DNA of 64,000 bases from Paenibacillus sp. IHBB 10380 (GTDB lineage Bacteria > Bacillota > Bacilli > Paenibacillales > Paenibacillaceae): contig NZ_CP010976.1 in assembly GCF_000949425.1 (NCBI RefSeq), positions 5,022,001 to 5,086,000 of the forward strand, read 5' to 3'. Shown here in pieces: positions 19,358 through 29,242 of this stretch. The translations under genes and the position numbers were made by a program. Positions within the stretch are counted from its first letter, which is position 1. Every line of letters begins with the position of its first letter. Under the pieces are notes generated by a model. That model was not told the origin of the DNA and ran no database searches. It saw only the letters and a list, made by a program, of their open reading frames with translations.

Positions 19358-20347
19358 ATGATTGAACTTGTCCGTATAGAGAAGAAGTTTGAAGGGCAAG
19401 ATGTGGTGCATCCACTGACACTAGCTATTAAAGAAGGGGAATTCCTAACTTTATTAGGTCCAAGTGGCTGTGGTAAAACTACAATTCTCCGCATGATCGC
19501 GGGATTTGAACAACCAACCCAAGGTGAGATTATTCTAGCAGGTAAGAATGTAACCCAACTTTCGCCTAATCAGCGGGATCTAAATTTGGTGTTTCAGCAT
19601 TACGCCCTGTTTCCACATATGACGGTTGAAGACAATATTGCTTTTGGACTTAAAATGAAAAAATTACCAAAGGAACAACAAAAGGAGCGGATCGCAGAGG
19701 CAGTTGCAATGACGCAACTAACGGCTCTGACGAACCGATATCCTCATCAACTCTCGGGAGGCCAGCAGCAACGTGTAGCGATTGCTAGGGCTATAGTGAA
19801 TAAACCAAAGGTGCTACTGTTGGATGAGCCACTTGGAGCACTGGATCTACAACTGCGTAAAAATTTACAATCCGAGCTTAAGCATTTACAACGAACGCTG
19901 GGTATTACTTTTGTCTACGTAACACACGATCAAGAAGAAGCGATGATGATGTCTGATCGTATTGTAATCATGAATAATGGTCAAGTTGAACAGATTGGAT
20001 CCCCTAGAGATATTTATGAGACGCCGCAAACTCTGTTTGCAGCAACCTTTGTAGGAGAGAATAATATTTTCGCTTCTGACGAAGGTCTTGTAGCTGTTCG
20101 CCCTGAGAAATTATTCGCGCAGAAGAGTGAACTGGGTGCGAAGAAGCTCGGTATGATAGAGGACGTTCTGTACATGGGAAATGTACATAAACTAATCGTT
20201 CGGCTGGATAGTGAGATGAATGAACCACAACAACAATCAATGACGGTGACTATTGTCCTGAATATAGCTGATGAACAGCAATGGCAAGTGGGTGAACGAA
20301 TTGGGGTGAGCTGGCACGCCAAAGATGAGGTGGTGATCAAGTCATGA
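19358..20347 (+). CDS. potA: Spermidine/putrescine ABC transporter ATP-binding protein
   Basis: Walker [11 protein letters not shown]-loop [10 protein letters not shown], signature LSGGQQQRV, Walker [13 protein letters not shown] and H-loop YVTHDQEEA are followed by a C-terminal TOBE-like regulatory domain (about residues 230-329). I chose ATG 19358 ([10 protein letters not shown]), 9 bases after AGGGGG; ATG 19334 is possible. The stop overlaps potB by 4 bases. First gene of a four-gene polyamine import operon. Confidence 0.93.
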   Translation: MIELVRIEKKFEGQDVVHPLTLAIKEGEFLTLLGPSGCGKTTILRMIAGFEQPTQGEIILAGKNVTQLSPNQRDLNLVFQHYALFPHMTVEDNIAFGLKMKKLPKEQQKERIAEAVAMTQLTALTNRYPHQLSGGQQQRVAIARAIVNKPKVLLLDEPLGALDLQLRKNLQSELKHLQRTLGITFVYVTHDQEEAMMMSDRIVIMNNGQVEQIGSPRDIYETPQTLFAATFVGENNIFASDEGLVAVRPEKLFAQKSELGAKKLGMIEDVLYMGNVHKLIVRLDSEMNEPQQQSMTVTIVLNIADEQQWQVGERIGVSWHAKDEVVIKS

Positions 20348-21195
20348 AAAAAGTGAAATGGTTGATCTCACCCGTCGTATTATGGCTTGGCCTCTTCTTA
20401 ATCGTTCCTATGCTGATTGTGTTGGTCATGTCTTTTATGCAGCGCGATACACTAGGCAATGTTGTTTATTCATTTAGCTTGGATGGATATATTACCTTTT
20501 GGGATTCATTGTACCTAGGAATTTATTGGGATACGATTGTCTTATCGGTCTTGACCACTCTCATTTGTCTGTTGGTCAGCTATCCACTAGCGTATTATAT
20601 TGCGGGAGCAAGCCCTCGAATACAGAATTGGGGACTTATTCTTATTACCGTTCCGTTCTGGATTAACTTTCTCATACGGACATATGCATGGGTGCTCTTG
20701 CTGCGTACACAAGGGGTCGTCAATAGTCTACTTCTAAATTTTGGATGGATTGATGAACCGCTGCAAATGCTGTATACCAAGGGTGCGGTACTGCTGGGTA
20801 TGGTATATAACTTCATTCCCTTCATGGTATTGCCGTTGTATGTGGCTATTGAGCAGATCGATAAGCGTCAACTTGAAGCTGCGAGTGATTTAGGAGCAAG
20901 TCGTTGGAAGGCGTTCTGGCATATTACATTACCCCAGAGTAAGTCGGGTATAATGACGGGATCAGTGCTTGTATTTGTATCTACAGCAGGGATGTTCGTC
21001 GTGACAGATATCCTTGGGGGCTCCAAATCTTCGATGATTAGTAACATCATACAATCCCAGTTTCTCGGAGCTCGTAACTGGCCGTTTGGGTCGGCGTTAT
21101 CTGTTATATTTATACTGACTTCGCTTGTGCTCATAATGTTATTTAACCGGGCGATGCAGTCTCGTCATGAACGATTAAAGGAGGGGAACTCATGA
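20344..21195 (+). CDS. potB: Spermidine/putrescine ABC transporter permease PotB
   Basis: 283 residues with six hydrophobic segments and the inner-membrane permease EAA loop ([21 protein letters not shown]) that contacts PotA. It begins with [16 protein letters not shown], typical of PotB. It overlaps potA and potC by 4 bases each (ATGA), so translation is coupled. Confidence 0.93.
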   Translation: MKKVKWLISPVVLWLGLFLIVPMLIVLVMSFMQRDTLGNVVYSFSLDGYITFWDSLYLGIYWDTIVLSVLTTLICLLVSYPLAYYIAGASPRIQNWGLILITVPFWINFLIRTYAWVLLLRTQGVVNSLLLNFGWIDEPLQMLYTKGAVLLGMVYNFIPFMVLPLYVAIEQIDKRQLEAASDLGASRWKAFWHITLPQSKSGIMTGSVLVFVSTAGMFVVTDILGGSKSSMISNIIQSQFLGARNWPFGSALSVIFILTSLVLIMLFNRAMQSRHERLKEGNS

Positions 21196-21998
21196 ATAAG
21201 AGAAGCCACCCTCTTCTAGGCCTTCATTCATTATTGATGATGATATTCATCTATGTACCCATAGTGTTAGTTATCGTCTATTCCTTCAATAATACGAGGT
21301 TAAGTGGAGATTGGAAGGGATTCACTTTAGATTGGTATTCCTCACTTCTGAAGGATCGCCATGTGATGGAAGCTTTGGTAAACAGTCTTATTGTTGCTGT
21401 GACTTCTACTGTAGTCGCGACTCTCTTGGGGACGATTGCAGCACTTACCTTGCGGGATTTAGGGAAACGATGGAAGAATCCTATGAATGGGGTTCTGTAT
21501 ATGCCTGTTATTATTCCAGACATTATTATGGGGTTATCGCTGTTGGTTTTGTTCAGTCAGCTTAACATTTCGTTAGGTAAGGCTACGGTGATCATCGCCC
21601 ATATTACTTTTAGCATGTCTTATGTCTATGTGGTCGTGAACGCTCGATTGTCAGGAATGGGTAGACAGCTTGAAGAAGCTGCACAGGATCTTGGTGCTAC
21701 AGGATGGCAAACGTTTCGCTATGTGACCTTTCCACAAATCTCGCCAGGAATTATTTCAGGAGCATTAATAGCTTTTACCCTTTCACTTGATGATTTCATG
21801 GTTAGTTTCTTCGTGGCAGGACCAAGTTCTACAACGCTTCCTATTTATATTTATGGACAAGTAAAGCGGGGCGTTTCTCCTGAAATCAATGCATTGTGTA
21901 CGATACTTATATTAGTGAGTATTACATTAATACTGTTAGCGCAATATGTACTCAATCGTGGTAAAGGACAAAAGAAACATAAGATGCTACCTATCTAG
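21192..21998 (+). CDS. potC: Spermidine/putrescine ABC transporter permease PotC
   Basis: 268 residues, six membrane segments, and an EAA loop AAQDLGATGWQTFRYVTFPQ. The late SLDDFMVSFFVAGPS motif is characteristic of PotC. It pairs with PotB to form the import channel. Overlaps the potB stop by 4 bases. Confidence 0.93.
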   Translation: MNKRSHPLLGLHSLLMMIFIYVPIVLVIVYSFNNTRLSGDWKGFTLDWYSSLLKDRHVMEALVNSLIVAVTSTVVATLLGTIAALTLRDLGKRWKNPMNGVLYMPVIIPDIIMGLSLLVLFSQLNISLGKATVIIAHITFSMSYVYVVVNARLSGMGRQLEEAAQDLGATGWQTFRYVTFPQISPGIISGALIAFTLSLDDFMVSFFVAGPSSTTLPIYIYGQVKRGVSPEINALCTILILVSITLILLAQYVLNRGKGQKKHKMLPI

Positions 21999-22117
21999 AT
22001 GGCTCTAATTTAACACTATACATTTTTCGAATACTTATATTGGTGTTGAGCTAGTTAGATTGAACTAAGATTTATTTTACAATAACTTGTATGATGAAAG
22101 AGAGGCGATACGTAACT

Positions 22118-23161
22118 GTGAGAAAGACAAGCTTTACGGGCCTGCTGATTGCAGGAGTTCTGGCATTATCCCTTCTAAGTGGCTGTTCTTCTAAGGAGAC
22201 GCTGCATATTTATAGCTGGGCAGACAATTTTGATGAGACGGTTATAAAGGATTTTGAAGATAAATTCGATGTAGATATCACATATGATATTTATGCGAAT
22301 AATGAGGACCTTCTGGCCAAAATTAAGGCAGGGGGTGGTGGGTATGACCTCATTCAGCCTTCAGACTATATGGTGGAGACAATGATTAAGAATAGCTTAC
22401 TCGAACCGCTGGATAAGAGTAATATTCCTAATTTTGATAATATCGCTGAACCATTCAAAGATCCGAAGTATGATCCAGATAATAAGTATTCTGTTGTATA
22501 TATGTCTGGTGTGACGGGGATTGCTTACAATAAGAAGTACGTGAAAGACTCTATTGATAGTTGGGAAGACTTATGGAACCCTGCTTATAAAGGGAAGGTA
22601 CTCCTATTAGATGACAATCGCGAAGTGATTGGTATGGCTCTAAAGAAATTAGGGTACTCCAATGGTTCTACAGATGAGACTGAGATTAAATTGGCCGTTG
22701 ATGATTTGAAGAAACTGCTGCCAAGTGTCCTGGCATTTGATACAGACACGATTAAGCAGAAGATGATTCAAGAAGAAGGCTGGATCAGTACAGTATGGTC
22801 TGGAGATGCAGCGTTTATCGTTAAGGATAATCCAGATATCGCCTATATCGTTCCGAAAGAGGGAGCTACTATTTTCTCGGATAACTATGCGATCCCTAAG
22901 GGTGCTAAGAACAAGGAATTAGCCGAGAAATTCATCAATTATATGCTAGAGCCTGAAGTTAGCGCTAAAAATTATGAATCTATAGGTTATAGTGACCCCA
23001 ATGTTAAAGCTATGGAATTCCATAGTGAAGAGTATCGTAACAATCATATGATTAATCTTAGTGAAGAAGAGCTAAGTCGTACTGAATGGCTAAGTGATGT
23101 AGGAAGTGCGCTTCAAATCTATGATCGATATTGGACGGAACTTAAGAGTGGCCGGGAATAA
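22118..23161 (+). CDS. potD: Spermidine/putrescine-binding lipoprotein
   Basis: Extracellular substrate-binding lipoprotein of the same importer. Starting at GTG 22118 gives VRKTSFTGLLIAG and a lipobox LSGC with Cys23 as the lipidated residue. After it come LHIYSWADNFDETVIKDF and ADLIQPSDYM-like motifs of the PotD family. The ATG at 22091 would add residues ahead of the signal and has no ribosome site, whereas AGAGAGGCG precedes the GTG. 347 residues. The 120-base gap from potC has no terminator that I can see. Confidence 0.92.
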   Translation: MRKTSFTGLLIAGVLALSLLSGCSSKETLHIYSWADNFDETVIKDFEDKFDVDITYDIYANNEDLLAKIKAGGGGYDLIQPSDYMVETMIKNSLLEPLDKSNIPNFDNIAEPFKDPKYDPDNKYSVVYMSGVTGIAYNKKYVKDSIDSWEDLWNPAYKGKVLLLDDNREVIGMALKKLGYSNGSTDETEIKLAVDDLKKLLPSVLAFDTDTIKQKMIQEEGWISTVWSGDAAFIVKDNPDIAYIVPKEGATIFSDNYAIPKGAKNKELAEKFINYMLEPEVSAKNYESIGYSDPNVKAMEFHSEEYRNNHMINLSEEELSRTEWLSDVGSALQIYDRYWTELKSGRE

Positions 23162-23211
23162 CTTACCTCCATGTTCTAAATAAAAGCATATCATAATGTG
23201 ACAATGTACGG

Positions 23212-23239
23212 CCCCTACTCTAGATGAGTAGGGGTTTTT
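23212..23239 (+). terminator. Terminator after potD
   Basis: CCCCTACTC pairs with GAGTAGGGG around a TAGAT loop, then TTTTTA. Confidence 0.9.
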
Positions 23240-23349
23240 AGGTTATAGATATATCAATATTATGGAGGTTGAAGACGTAGTGGTTGATTTTAACCAAACA
23301 ATATTATAAAATATCTATTATTAAGCAAACGAAAATAGGAGTTGTCTAT

Positions 23350-24114
23350 ATGAGTGTGTTAGCTGAACTATTCTGGAATGCTACTATCGCAGAAATTAAA
23401 CAAGGATATGTATTTGATCAAGAGATGGAGGCATACATTTGTCTTGTGTGTGGTAAGAGGTATGAGAAGGGGGTTATTTATCAGGCTGAAGATGTATTCT
23501 ACGAAGCGGAGAAGTATGTTCGTCGTCATGTGGCAAGTGATCATATCTCGATGTTGGACTTTTTGCTAGGACTAGATAAAAAGATATCAGGACTCACAGA
23601 GCTGCAACGAACGCTGTTAAATATGTTCCAGATGGGTCTGAACGATAATGAAATTGTTAGGGAATTGGATGGGGGAAGCACATCGACGATACGGAATCAC
23701 AGATTTACTCTACGGGAGAAGATGAAGCAGGCTAAAGTCTTTCTCTCGATCATGGAGCTTGTAGAGGAGAAATCAATCAATCAAAGTCGATTTATTCAAT
23801 TTCAACAATCGAATTCTTGGTTAGATGAACGTCATCAGATTACCGAGGAAGAGAATGAGGAGATCGTTCGGGCCTATTTCAAACAGGGACCCACAGGACC
23901 TTTGTCTGAATTCCCGAAGAAAGAAAAGCGTAAGGTTGTTATTCTGCGGCAACTTATTCAAAGTTTTGATAAACAGAAACAATATACAGAGAAAGAGGTC
24001 AATGAGATCTTAAAGGAACGATTCCACGATTATGTGACGCTAAGACGTTTTTTAATTGAATATGGATTTATGGATCGGTTTCCTGATGGAAGTTGTTATT
24101 GGGTTAAAGGGTAG
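23350..24114 (+). CDS. DUF2087-domain transcriptional regulator-like protein
   Basis: 254 residues. There is a possible metal-binding CLVCGKRY element at about residues 31-38, and an HTH-like stretch around LQRTLLNMFQMGLNDNEIV with STSTIRNHRF (about 85-125). The C-terminal DUF2087 domain spans about 170-254 (EFPKKEKRKVVILRQL, YGFMDRFPDGSCYWV). The start at ATG 23350 has AGGAG 9 bases upstream. It is followed by a GIY-YIG gene that begins 41 bases after its stop, a pairing I believe is common in Paenibacillus. Target unknown. Confidence 0.8.
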   Translation: MSVLAELFWNATIAEIKQGYVFDQEMEAYICLVCGKRYEKGVIYQAEDVFYEAEKYVRRHVASDHISMLDFLLGLDKKISGLTELQRTLLNMFQMGLNDNEIVRELDGGSTSTIRNHRFTLREKMKQAKVFLSIMELVEEKSINQSRFIQFQQSNSWLDERHQITEEENEEIVRAYFKQGPTGPLSEFPKKEKRKVVILRQLIQSFDKQKQYTEKEVNEILKERFHDYVTLRRFLIEYGFMDRFPDGSCYWVKG

Positions 24115-24154
24115 CCTGAATCATACTAAAGCTGGAGAGAAGGGAAGTAGGCAA

Positions 24155-24574
24155 ATGGACCATCAAAGAAGAAAAGAGTTAGTGGCTGAATACCAGCAAC
24201 GTCCGCGGCGAATGGGGATTTATCAAATTTGCAACATGGAGAATAGTAAGATTTTTATTGGGAGTAGCTATAATTTGCATGGAGCGTTGAATAAAGAAAC
24301 ATTCCTGCTTAATACAGGACTACACAGTATAACCGGATTGCAAGAGGAATGGAATGCCTATGGCGAGAATGCGTTCAGACTAGATATACTTGATGAGATC
24401 AAGCTTGCAGAGGGGGAATCTCTTATGGGTATGGTCCCTGTTAATGTACCGGTGAATCATCCATCTGTTAAGAAATACAAGGATGAACTCCAACTTATGC
24501 AGCAAATGTGGCTCGATAAATTACAACCTTATGATGACAAAGGATACCACGATCGCCCAGTAAATGAGTCATAA
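24155..24574 (+). CDS. GIY-YIG domain protein
   Basis: 139 residues beginning MDHQRRKELVAEYQQ. The GIY motif is GIYQICN and the second half of the signature is FIGSSYNLHGAL (YIG replaced by FIG). ENAFRLDILDEI carries the family's later conserved acid. Small stand-alone GIY-YIG proteins of this kind have no settled function. An in-frame upstream ATG at 24056 lies inside the DUF2087 gene and is unlikely. Confidence 0.75.
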   Translation: MDHQRRKELVAEYQQRPRRMGIYQICNMENSKIFIGSSYNLHGALNKETFLLNTGLHSITGLQEEWNAYGENAFRLDILDEIKLAEGESLMGMVPVNVPVNHPSVKKYKDELQLMQQMWLDKLQPYDDKGYHDRPVNES

Positions 24575-24672
24575 TTTGCTTCAATAATGTAACCGGGATT
24601 GTAACCTTATTTAAAATCTCCCTCGATATAATATAGAGAGTTATATAGATAATATTGGAAGGCGTGATCTAT

Positions 24673-25764
24673 GTGAATAAGGTTATGAAGTGGAGTGCTG
24701 CGGCAATGGCAGCAGGCATTCTTATTGCAAGTTCTGGATTTACAGGAGAGGCATCCGTATTGGCAGCAGGAAATATCAAGAATACGGTTCAGCAAACCCC
24801 GGTGGCATTGAAATGGAAGGGAACTAAATTGTCTCAAAAAGGGTTAATGAGCGAAGGCAACACGTTGATTCCTTTAACCGTGTTAAGAGATCAATTAGGA
24901 CTCCCTTTAAGTTATAACCCAGGAACAAGAACATACAGCATTGGCAGTGGATATACACAGCTTAATATGGAAGTATCACAGCATGGTGTGAACACGAACA
25001 TTAACAATTATTACTTGTATGAGTATGAAGTCAAGAATATCAACGGCAGAATCTATGTTCCCTTCAAATTAATGAATGATTATTTAGGATATCAGGGTGC
25101 TTGGGACCCTTCTACGAAGACGCTGAATATAAGCAAACGTATACTCAATCCGATCACCATCAAGACGGAGACATTAGAGAAAGCAACGTCAGATGCAGTA
25201 TACCTTCTCCATTATCCTAAAGTCAGTGGGCTTGTAAATTCTGATGCTGAGAATGTGATCAATAACGTACTGGAACAGCATATGAAGAAGTTCAACGAAG
25301 AGTCTATTAAAGAAGCTAATAATAGAGATGACTCGATAGAGCATGCTTATCAGTATATTCAGAACTACATGGTGACGTACAATCGAAATGGTGTACTGAG
25401 TCTTGTAGTTGATCAATATGGAAATACAGGTGGAGCACATGGTGGAACTATTCGTACAGGTTTCACGTTCTCATTAAAAGATGGAAAGTTACTAACAGCG
25501 AATGATTTGTTGAAGAAGAGTAATCCAACCTACAGAACCATGCTGAATAAAGACTTAGCTAAGAAACTAAAGGCCCATGAGGGTTACTTGGGTGGATTTA
25601 AAGCATTACGTGCTAATCCTGATTTCAACGTAAGTGAAAACGGAATGTTATTTTTCTTCCAACAGTATGAATATACAGACTATGCTGTAGGTATCCCTAC
25701 GTTTGCGTATCCATTCGATCAGTTGTTACCTAAAGGTACAGACCCATTCAAAAGTTATAAATAA
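24673..25764 (+). CDS. Secreted stalk-domain protein with DUF3298/RsiV-like C-terminal domain
   Basis: Starts at GTG 24673 with a signal peptide of about 36 residues (to about ASVLAAG). Residues about 45-165 form two copper-amine-oxidase-N-like 'stalk' units (LIPLTVLRDQLGLPL, IYVPFKLMNDYLGYQGAWDP). Residues about 165-363 look like the DUF4163/DUF3298 pair found in PdaC and RsiV (DQYGNTGGAHGG, FTFSLKDGKLLTANDLL). In RsiV this domain binds lysozyme, in PdaC it sits beside a deacetylase; the role here is unknown. Convergent with clpP and sharing one terminator. Confidence 0.8.
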   Translation: MNKVMKWSAAAMAAGILIASSGFTGEASVLAAGNIKNTVQQTPVALKWKGTKLSQKGLMSEGNTLIPLTVLRDQLGLPLSYNPGTRTYSIGSGYTQLNMEVSQHGVNTNINNYYLYEYEVKNINGRIYVPFKLMNDYLGYQGAWDPSTKTLNISKRILNPITIKTETLEKATSDAVYLLHYPKVSGLVNSDAENVINNVLEQHMKKFNEESIKEANNRDDSIEHAYQYIQNYMVTYNRNGVLSLVVDQYGNTGGAHGGTIRTGFTFSLKDGKLLTANDLLKKSNPTYRTMLNKDLAKKLKAHEGYLGGFKALRANPDFNVSENGMLFFFQQYEYTDYAVGIPTFAYPFDQLLPKGTDPFKSYK

Positions 25765-25779
25765 AATATACTGATTTAT

Positions 25780-25828
25780 AAGACAACCCCCTTGCTTCTG
25801 AAATTTCAGAGCAAGGGGGTTGTCTTAT
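25780..25828. terminator. Bidirectional terminator between the stalk gene and clpP
   Basis: AAGACAACCCCCTTGC pairs with GCAAGGGGGTTGTCTT over 16 bases. It lies between convergent genes, with A/T-rich flanks on both sides. Confidence 0.85.
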
Positions 25829-25841
25829 GTCTATCTATTTA

Positions 25842-26438
25842 TTAAATGCCTGTTGGTAAAGTCTTCTCAATCACTTTATCAATAATACCGTAGGTTGCTG
25901 CATCTGTAGCACTCATGAAGTAGTCACGATCTGTATCTTTCTCAATACGCTCTAGCGGTTGTCCTGTACGTTCGGATAATATACGGTTCAACTTATCGCG
26001 CATCTTGAGAATACGGCGAGCACGAATTTCGATATCGGATGCTTGACCTTGTGCACCACCCAAAGGTTGGTGAATCATGATCTCACTGTTTGGCAATGCG
26101 AAGCGTTTGCCAATCGCACCAGCGTTTAACAGGAATGCTCCCATAGAAGCAGCCATACCTACACAAATAGTGGATACATCCGGTTTGATATATTGCATTG
26201 TATCGAATATTGCCATACCCGCTGTAATCGATCCCCCGGGGCTATTAACATATAAGTGAATATCTTTGTCAGGCTCTTCGGCAGCCAAGAACAGCATTTG
26301 TGCAATAATGGAGTTAGCCACTACATCGTTGACTTCTGAACCCAAGAAAATAATGCGATCCTTCAGCAATCTGGAATAGATATCATATGCACGTTCTCCG
26401 CGACTGCTCTGTTCTACAACCATAGGTACATAACCCAA
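25842..26438 (-). CDS. clpP: ATP-dependent Clp protease proteolytic subunit
   Basis: Serine protease core that works with ClpC, ClpX or ClpE. The catalytic triad is visible: Ser in [13 protein letters not shown], His in MIHQPLGG, and Asp in [10 protein letters not shown]. 198 residues, the family norm. The GGGAGG ribosome site is just upstream on the minus strand. It is under a promoter overlapped by a CtsR box, so it is expected to be heat- and stress-induced. Confidence 0.97.
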   Translation of the reverse strand: MGYVPMVVEQSSRGERAYDIYSRLLKDRIIFLGSEVNDVVANSIIAQMLFLAAEEPDKDIHLYVNSPGGSITAGMAIFDTMQYIKPDVSTICVGMAASMGAFLLNAGAIGKRFALPNSEIMIHQPLGGAQGQASDIEIRARRILKMRDKLNRILSERTGQPLERIEKDTDRDYFMSATDAATYGIIDKVIEKTLPTGI

Positions 26439-26506
26439 GTGAAAAACCTCCCTTAAATTGGTTCAAATATTGACTTTCTTACTTAAACAATTGCCTTAAT
26501 TACCAC

Positions 26507-26546
26507 ATAATAAACAATTTAAAACAAAAAGTCAAAGAAAGTCAAA
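26507..26546 (-). promoter_or_regulatory. clpP promoter with CtsR operator
   Basis: On the minus strand TTGACT (26535-26530) and TATTAT (26512-26507) are 17 bases apart. On the plus strand 26530-26546 reads AGTCAAAGAAAGTCAAA, a full match to the CtsR heptad repeat RGTCAAANANRGTCAAA. The operator covers the -35 box, so CtsR should block this promoter until stress. Confidence 0.88.
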
Positions 26547-26555
26547 CTTATAGGT

Positions 26556-26582
26556 AAAAAAAAGAGCCATGATTGGCTTTTG
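26556..26582 (-). terminator. Terminator after tRNA-Arg
   Basis: On the minus strand AAAAGCCA-ATCA-TGGCTC is followed by a run of eight T. It lies between the tRNA and clpP, so clpP is transcribed separately. Confidence 0.7.
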
Positions 26583-26634
26583 TTGGTTTGGTTATACATA
26601 TAAGTAGAAGCTATGTATTAAAAAATGTAAAGAA

Positions 26635-26709
26635 TGGTGCGCCCGCGAGGAATTGAACCTCGATCTCAGGCTTCGGAGGCCTACGTCATATCCATTTGAC
26701 CACGGGCGC
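26635..26709 (-). tRNA. tRNA-Arg (anticodon CCG)
   Basis: The minus strand gives a full cloverleaf. The acceptor stem GCGCCCG/CGGGCGC is followed by discriminator A and an encoded CCA. The anticodon stem AGGC/GCCT holds loop CTCCGAA with anticodon CCG, which reads CGG. The T arm is CGAGG-TTCAATT-CCTCG. Confidence 0.95.
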
Positions 26710-26846
26710 AAAATTGATAGCACAAATTATTATATGATATCTACAACAGAATAGCAAGAGTATTCAGTATTTTTTAGCTTAGGATAGCCTGAAGAATACT
26801 AAATGTATAAGAAGAACATCTCCTGTAAATTATACACAAAGACTAC

Positions 26847-26875
26847 TTGCAAGAGACGCGAAATTTGGTTAGAAT
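26847..26875 (+). promoter_or_regulatory. cggR operon promoter
   Basis: TTGCAA (26847-26852) and TAGAAT (26870-26875) are separated by 17 bases. The start point would fall at about 26882, at the left edge of the CggR operator. Confidence 0.75.
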
Positions 26876-26880
26876 AATAG

Positions 26881-26915
26881 TGGGACTTAAAAAGTTTACC
26901 CGGGACATTTTAAGA
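26881..26915 (+). promoter_or_regulatory. CggR operator
   Basis: Two direct repeats beginning GGGAC start exactly 20 bases apart (26882 and 26902). In Bacillus subtilis the CggR operator has the same 20-base spacing of GGGAC-type repeats just downstream of the promoter. Fructose-1,6-bisphosphate would relieve repression there. This supports autoregulation of cggR-gapA in this organism. Confidence 0.8.
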
Positions 26916-26955
26916 CCAATGAGAAAGTGAGAAGAAAGTTGCAGGGGTGGAAAGC

Positions 26956-28014
26956 ATGCGAACGATATTAGAAATACAAAAGCAGCTTCTGCCTGACCTC
27001 ATGGAAATTCTCAAGACAAGGTACACCATTCTTCAGCAGATCATGTTGTTTGATACGATCGGTCGTAGGACACTCGCAACTTCGCTTCATATGACAGAAC
27101 GCGTGTTGCGTGCGGAGACAGATCTTCTGAAATCGCAAGGTCTCATTGAGATTGAGAGTATGGGAATGAGGATTAATGATTCAGGTAGGAAACTGCTAGA
27201 ACTCATGGAGCCCATTGCTAAGAATCTTTTTGGACTAACAGATTTAGAGGATAAGATTCGTCAAACCTACGGATTGCGTAAAGTGGTCATTGTACCTGGT
27301 GATTGTGAGTCATCGTCGTTCGCCAAGCGAGAGCTAGGACGTGCGGGCGCGAAAGCTTTGCTGAGCGTCATGGGTAATGAAGATATTATTGCTGTTACAG
27401 GGGGTTCAACATTAGCCGAAATGGCAGAACAACTCACTTGTCCTTCTTCTGCACTTGTTAAAGGAACTTGGTTCGTACCCGCCCGCGGGGGGCTTGGAGA
27501 GAGTATGGAATTTCAAGCGAATACGATTGCCTCAACAATGGCGAAGAGAGTAGGAGCACAATACCGGTTGTTACATGTACCTGATCTGCTCAGCGATGAT
27601 GCTTATCAATCGCTCGTCCAAGATCGCAACATTCAAGAGATTGTGCAGACAATCAGACAGTCACGGATCATCGTGCACGGCATAGGTGACGCCATGGAAA
27701 TGACCCGCCGAAGAAATCTGGACCCTGTAACGATACAGACGATCCAAGCAGAAGGCGCGGTTGCAGAATCTTTCGGTTATTATTTTAACGAGAATGGCTC
27801 CATGGTTCATAGGATGCTAACATTGGGATTACGACTGGAAGATATTATGCAGACTGAAGTGGTGATCGGGATTGCAGGCGGGAAAAGTAAGGGTAGAGCT
27901 ATTCATGCGGTTCTTCAGTTCGGTAAAGAGGATATCCTAGTTACAGATGAAGCCGCAGCGCTAGAAATTGAAAAAGAGATCGATAAACGATCCCTACTAA
28001 TTAATTTGGAATAA
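26956..28014 (+). CDS. cggR: Central glycolytic genes regulator
   Basis: SorC/DeoR-type repressor of 352 residues. The N-terminal HTH lies at about residues 30-70 (GRRTLATSLHMTERVLRAE). The C-terminal sugar-phosphate-binding domain spans about 95-350 (TGGSTLAEMA, PARGGLGES, GIAGGKSKGRA). ATG 26956 has AGGGGTGG 5 bases upstream; GTG 26947 is an alternative that overlaps that site. It precedes gapA with a 92-base gap containing a small hairpin. Confidence 0.94.
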   Translation: MRTILEIQKQLLPDLMEILKTRYTILQQIMLFDTIGRRTLATSLHMTERVLRAETDLLKSQGLIEIESMGMRINDSGRKLLELMEPIAKNLFGLTDLEDKIRQTYGLRKVVIVPGDCESSSFAKRELGRAGAKALLSVMGNEDIIAVTGGSTLAEMAEQLTCPSSALVKGTWFVPARGGLGESMEFQANTIASTMAKRVGAQYRLLHVPDLLSDDAYQSLVQDRNIQEIVQTIRQSRIIVHGIGDAMEMTRRRNLDPVTIQTIQAEGAVAESFGYYFNENGSMVHRMLTLGLRLEDIMQTEVVIGIAGGKSKGRAIHAVLQFGKEDILVTDEAAALEIEKEIDKRSLLINLE

Positions 28015-28047
28015 CTAAACTTTTATAATATTTAATCTATGTTGTCA

Positions 28048-28070
28048 CGACAGACCTAATCGTCTGTTTT
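28048..28070 (+). promoter_or_regulatory. Hairpin between cggR and gapA
   Basis: ACAGAC pairs with GTCTGT around CTAATC, 40 bases before gapA. In Bacillus the cggR-gapA mRNA is cut between the two genes and the gapA part is much more stable. This stem could play the same stabilising role; that is inference. Confidence 0.35.
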
Positions 28071-28106
28071 GAATAAATAAAAACGAACTCTAGGAGGACT
28101 AATTTA

Positions 28107-29117
28107 ATGACAGTAAAAGTTGGTATTAATGGTTTTGGACGTATTGGACGCCTTGCTTTCCGCCGTATTCAAGCTGTGGAAGGTATCGAAGTAGTAGCAA
28201 TTAATGACTTGACTGATGCTAAAATGTTAGCACATTTGTTGAAATATGATACGACTCAAGGACGTTTCGACGGTGACGTTGAAGTACATGACGGATTCTT
28301 CAAAGTAAATGGTAAAGAAGTTAAGGTTCTTGCTAACCGTAACCCTGAAGAATTGCCATGGGGAGATCTTGGTGTAGACATCGTTCTTGAATGTACTGGA
28401 TTCTTCACTACTAAAGAAGCAGCTGAGAAGCATTTGAAAGGCGGCGCTAAAAAAGTCGTTATTTCCGCTCCAGCTACTGGCGACATGAAAACGATCGTTT
28501 ACAATGTAAACCATGAAATTCTTGATGGTACTGAAACTGTTATCTCCGGTGCTTCTTGCACAACGAACTGCCTTGCTCCAATGGCAAAAGTATTGCAAGA
28601 CAGCTACGGCATTGTTGAAGGCTTGATGACAACAATCCACGCTTACACTGGTGACCAAAACACATTGGATGCTCCACATGCGAAAGGTGACTTCCGTCGT
28701 GCTCGTGCAGCGGCTGAGAACATCATCCCTAACACTACGGGTGCTGCTAAAGCAATTGGCCTAGTTATTCCTGAACTTAAAGGTAAATTAGACGGTGCAG
28801 CTCAACGTGTTCCAGTAGCAACAGGTTCATTAACTGAATTGGTAACTGTTCTTGAGAAGAACGTTACTGTTGACGAAATCAATGCAGCAATGAAAGCTGC
28901 TTCTGATGTAGAAACTTATGGATACACAGAAGACGAAATCGTATCTTCTGATATCAAAGGTATCACATTCGGTTCTTTGTTTGATGCAACTCAAACTAAA
29001 GTATTGACTGTTGGCGACAAACAATTGGTTAAAACGGTTGCTTGGTACGATAACGAAATGTCATACACAGCACAACTTATTCGCACTTTGGAATACTTCG
29101 CTAAAATCGCTAAGTAG
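28107..29117 (+). CDS. gapA: Glyceraldehyde-3-phosphate dehydrogenase (glycolytic, type I)
   Basis: 336 residues with NAD Rossmann motif [15 protein letters not shown], active site SCTTNCLAP with the catalytic Cys, and the signature WYDNEMSY. Codon use is strongly biased to highly expressed codons (GGT, GCT, CTT, AAA). It is the second gene of the cggR operon and followed by a hairpin terminator. Confidence 0.98.
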   Translation: MTVKVGINGFGRIGRLAFRRIQAVEGIEVVAINDLTDAKMLAHLLKYDTTQGRFDGDVEVHDGFFKVNGKEVKVLANRNPEELPWGDLGVDIVLECTGFFTTKEAAEKHLKGGAKKVVISAPATGDMKTIVYNVNHEILDGTETVISGASCTTNCLAPMAKVLQDSYGIVEGLMTTIHAYTGDQNTLDAPHAKGDFRRARAAAENIIPNTTGAAKAIGLVIPELKGKLDGAAQRVPVATGSLTELVTVLEKNVTVDEINAAMKAASDVETYGYTEDEIVSSDIKGITFGSLFDATQTKVLTVGDKQLVKTVAWYDNEMSYTAQLIRTLEYFAKIAK

Positions 29118-29138
29118 TACAAAAGGCGTCAACATTAT

Positions 29139-29173
29139 AGAGCGGAAACAGAATTATTTGTTTCCGCTCTTTA
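29139..29173 (+). terminator. Terminator after gapA
   Basis: AGAGCGGAAACA pairs with TGTTTCCGCTCT around GAATTATT, then TTATA. The short T run suggests partial read-through into pgk. Confidence 0.75.
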
Positions 29174-29242
29174 TAAATGTAAGTGTTATTCCTTAAATTC
29201 CTAATTATTAAAAATTAAATTATGGGTGTGGAGGAACGAGAG

